Assembly (NCBI RefSeq): GCF_046630445.1 | Contig: NC_092333.1 | Location: forward strand, 5,080,501-5,144,500 | DNA length: 64,000 nucleotides | Direction: 5' to 3' | DNA from: Rutidosis leptorrhynchoides | Taxonomy: Eukaryota > Streptophyta > Magnoliopsida > Asterales > Asteraceae | Shown: piece by piece, positions 63,347-64,000 of the stretch | Position numbering within the stretch: position 1 is the stretch's first letter | Layout of the letters: each line of letters starts with the position of its first letter | Notes under the pieces: generated by a model | What the model was told of the DNA's origin: nothing | Database searches by the model: none | The model's input: the letters and a program-made list of their open reading frames with translations, nothing else | Position numbers and translations under genes: made by a program

Positions 63347-63763
63347 TTAGTTATATGATCTATTATATTCATAAGATAGTCGGTTTAATTGGTTTTCCAT
63401 GGCTGCATAGGCGTAACCTCGAGCATTCATTGTCTTTTCTTCTAAACATATGAACGGTCCGTCTCTGCATAAAGTAACAAATTCGGTATTTGAATAGGTT
63501 TGATTATTTGAACATTTACCTCCATGTGACCATTTTCCGCATTTGTGACATTTTTCTAGGTGTCGTGCTCTTCTTTTCGCTGCGGATTTTGATTTTCCTT
63601 TACCAAATTGTAACTTATTATCTTCGCATCTGGATCCTTTTCTAACTCCGTCCATTCTTTCTCTGATTACTGATACTAATTCACTCGGTAGTATGTCATT
63701 ATTTCTTTTAGTGATCAAAGCGTGTAGCATTAGACCATGGTTTAGTTCACAGGCAGTCTTCAT
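63347..63763 (-). CDS. Small basic ORF of element E with a knuckle-like motif (138 aa)
   Basis: ATG at 63763, just downstream of a splice-acceptor-like TTTTTTTAG. The product is basic in the middle (GKGKSKSAAKRRARH) and carries CHKCGKWSHGGKC, i.e. CX2CX4HX3C (Cys72, Cys75, His80, Cys84), one residue short of the retroviral knuckle. A donor-like CACAGGTATG follows shortly after the stop. Possibly a nucleic-acid-binding product or a gag C-terminal exon. I do not recognise a named family. Confidence 0.45.
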   Translation of the reverse strand: MKTACELNHGLMLHALITKRNNDILPSELVSVIRERMDGVRKGSRCEDNKLQFGKGKSKSAAKRRARHLEKCHKCGKWSHGGKCSNNQTYSNTEFVTLCRDGPFICLEEKTMNARGYAYAAMENQLNRLSYEYNRSYN

Positions 63764-64000
63764 TTTGTAAAAACCTAAAAAAATAAAAATTCAGAATGGG
63801 GGGAGAAGACTAGTTCTTTAGGGTCTGCTAGGGAAAGACCATACGTGTTCCATTTTCGAGAACTACACGAAAACAGACAATCTAACTCTAACAGAAATAC
63901 ATATTATCCTTTAAAGATTTGATTCTCCCCACACTTAGTTAGCTGTGGTGTCGAAATTGTGATTAACTTCGTTGTCGACTTCCATCGGACCATGTATGTA
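63764..64000 (-). other. Element E interior, upstream of the small ORF
   Basis: No ORF of note. Contains another AAGTGTGGGGAGAATC word (minus strand, 63936-63921), like the polypurine tract, far from any LTR. Confidence 0.45.

Larger units (their letters stand above)
56077..64000 (-). mobile_element. Tat/Athila-type LTR element E, 5' end beyond window
   Basis: Minus-strand element with its 3' LTR at 56077-58071, polypurine tract, about 2 kb of non-coding 3' region, a long ORF with Athila ORF1-like features (60156-61499), and a further small ORF (63347-63763). No RT or integrase within the 5.9 kb of interior seen. The LTR is related to element D at the window's left end, and the 3' region to element A. 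Integrity cannot be judged because the 5' part is missing; the visible frames are open. Confidence 0.75.

Overview
This is plant nuclear DNA, from a eudicot. The repeat families look to me like those of the daisy family (Asteraceae), but that is recollection, not something I could test. Evidence for a plant genome: a multi-exon UFD1 gene with plant-type protein sequence, LRK10L-type receptor kinases, chromovirus, Copia and Tat/Athila-lineage LTR elements, a MULE, plant-type SINE and LINE pieces, and scrambled plastid DNA. Only two host loci look real: a recently duplicated LRK10L receptor-kinase gene (left copy dead, right copy with an open frame) and a complete-looking UFD1 gene.

Layout. 1-18748 is a stack of nested fossils. 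A Copia element (14611-18748) was hit by a Tekay-type chromovirus (877-13621). That chromovirus was in turn hit by a Tat/Athila-type LTR (1-876, element D) and by a complete 5.7-kb non-autonomous element (4236-9936, element A, with a 5-bp target duplication). Where the chromovirus LTR meets the Copia, 864 bp of shuffled sequence including plastid ndhF, ndhB and rpl16 pieces lies between two copies of a 126-bp segment. 16831-27467 is a head-to-tail duplication of a 5.3-kb unit (MULE left-end piece, Copia tail, LRK10L gene, MULE left terminus). A third partial copy runs into the parent MULE (27331-31763). 31773-34743 has no recognisable gene. 34744-39097 is UFD1 on the minus strand, with a SINE and two MITE-like foldbacks in its introns. 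40416-54419 is an ORF1-only LINE-type retrocopy split by a 12.5-kb LTR element (40424-52963, element F) with very long LTRs. 56077 to the window end is the left part of another Tat/Athila-type element (element E, minus strand).

Elements A, D and E belong to one lineage by their LTR ends, a conserved hairpin near the LTR end and, for A and E, a shared non-coding 3' region. The most unusual signal is in their promoters. Just upstream of a TATA-like box lie pairs of GC-rich palindromes whose sequences differ between elements but whose centres are 20, 20, 21, 31 or 31 bp apart, close to two or three turns of the DNA helix. A hairpin near the LTR end also shows two compensating base-pair changes between A and D/E. 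I know of no description of either, but I could not search.
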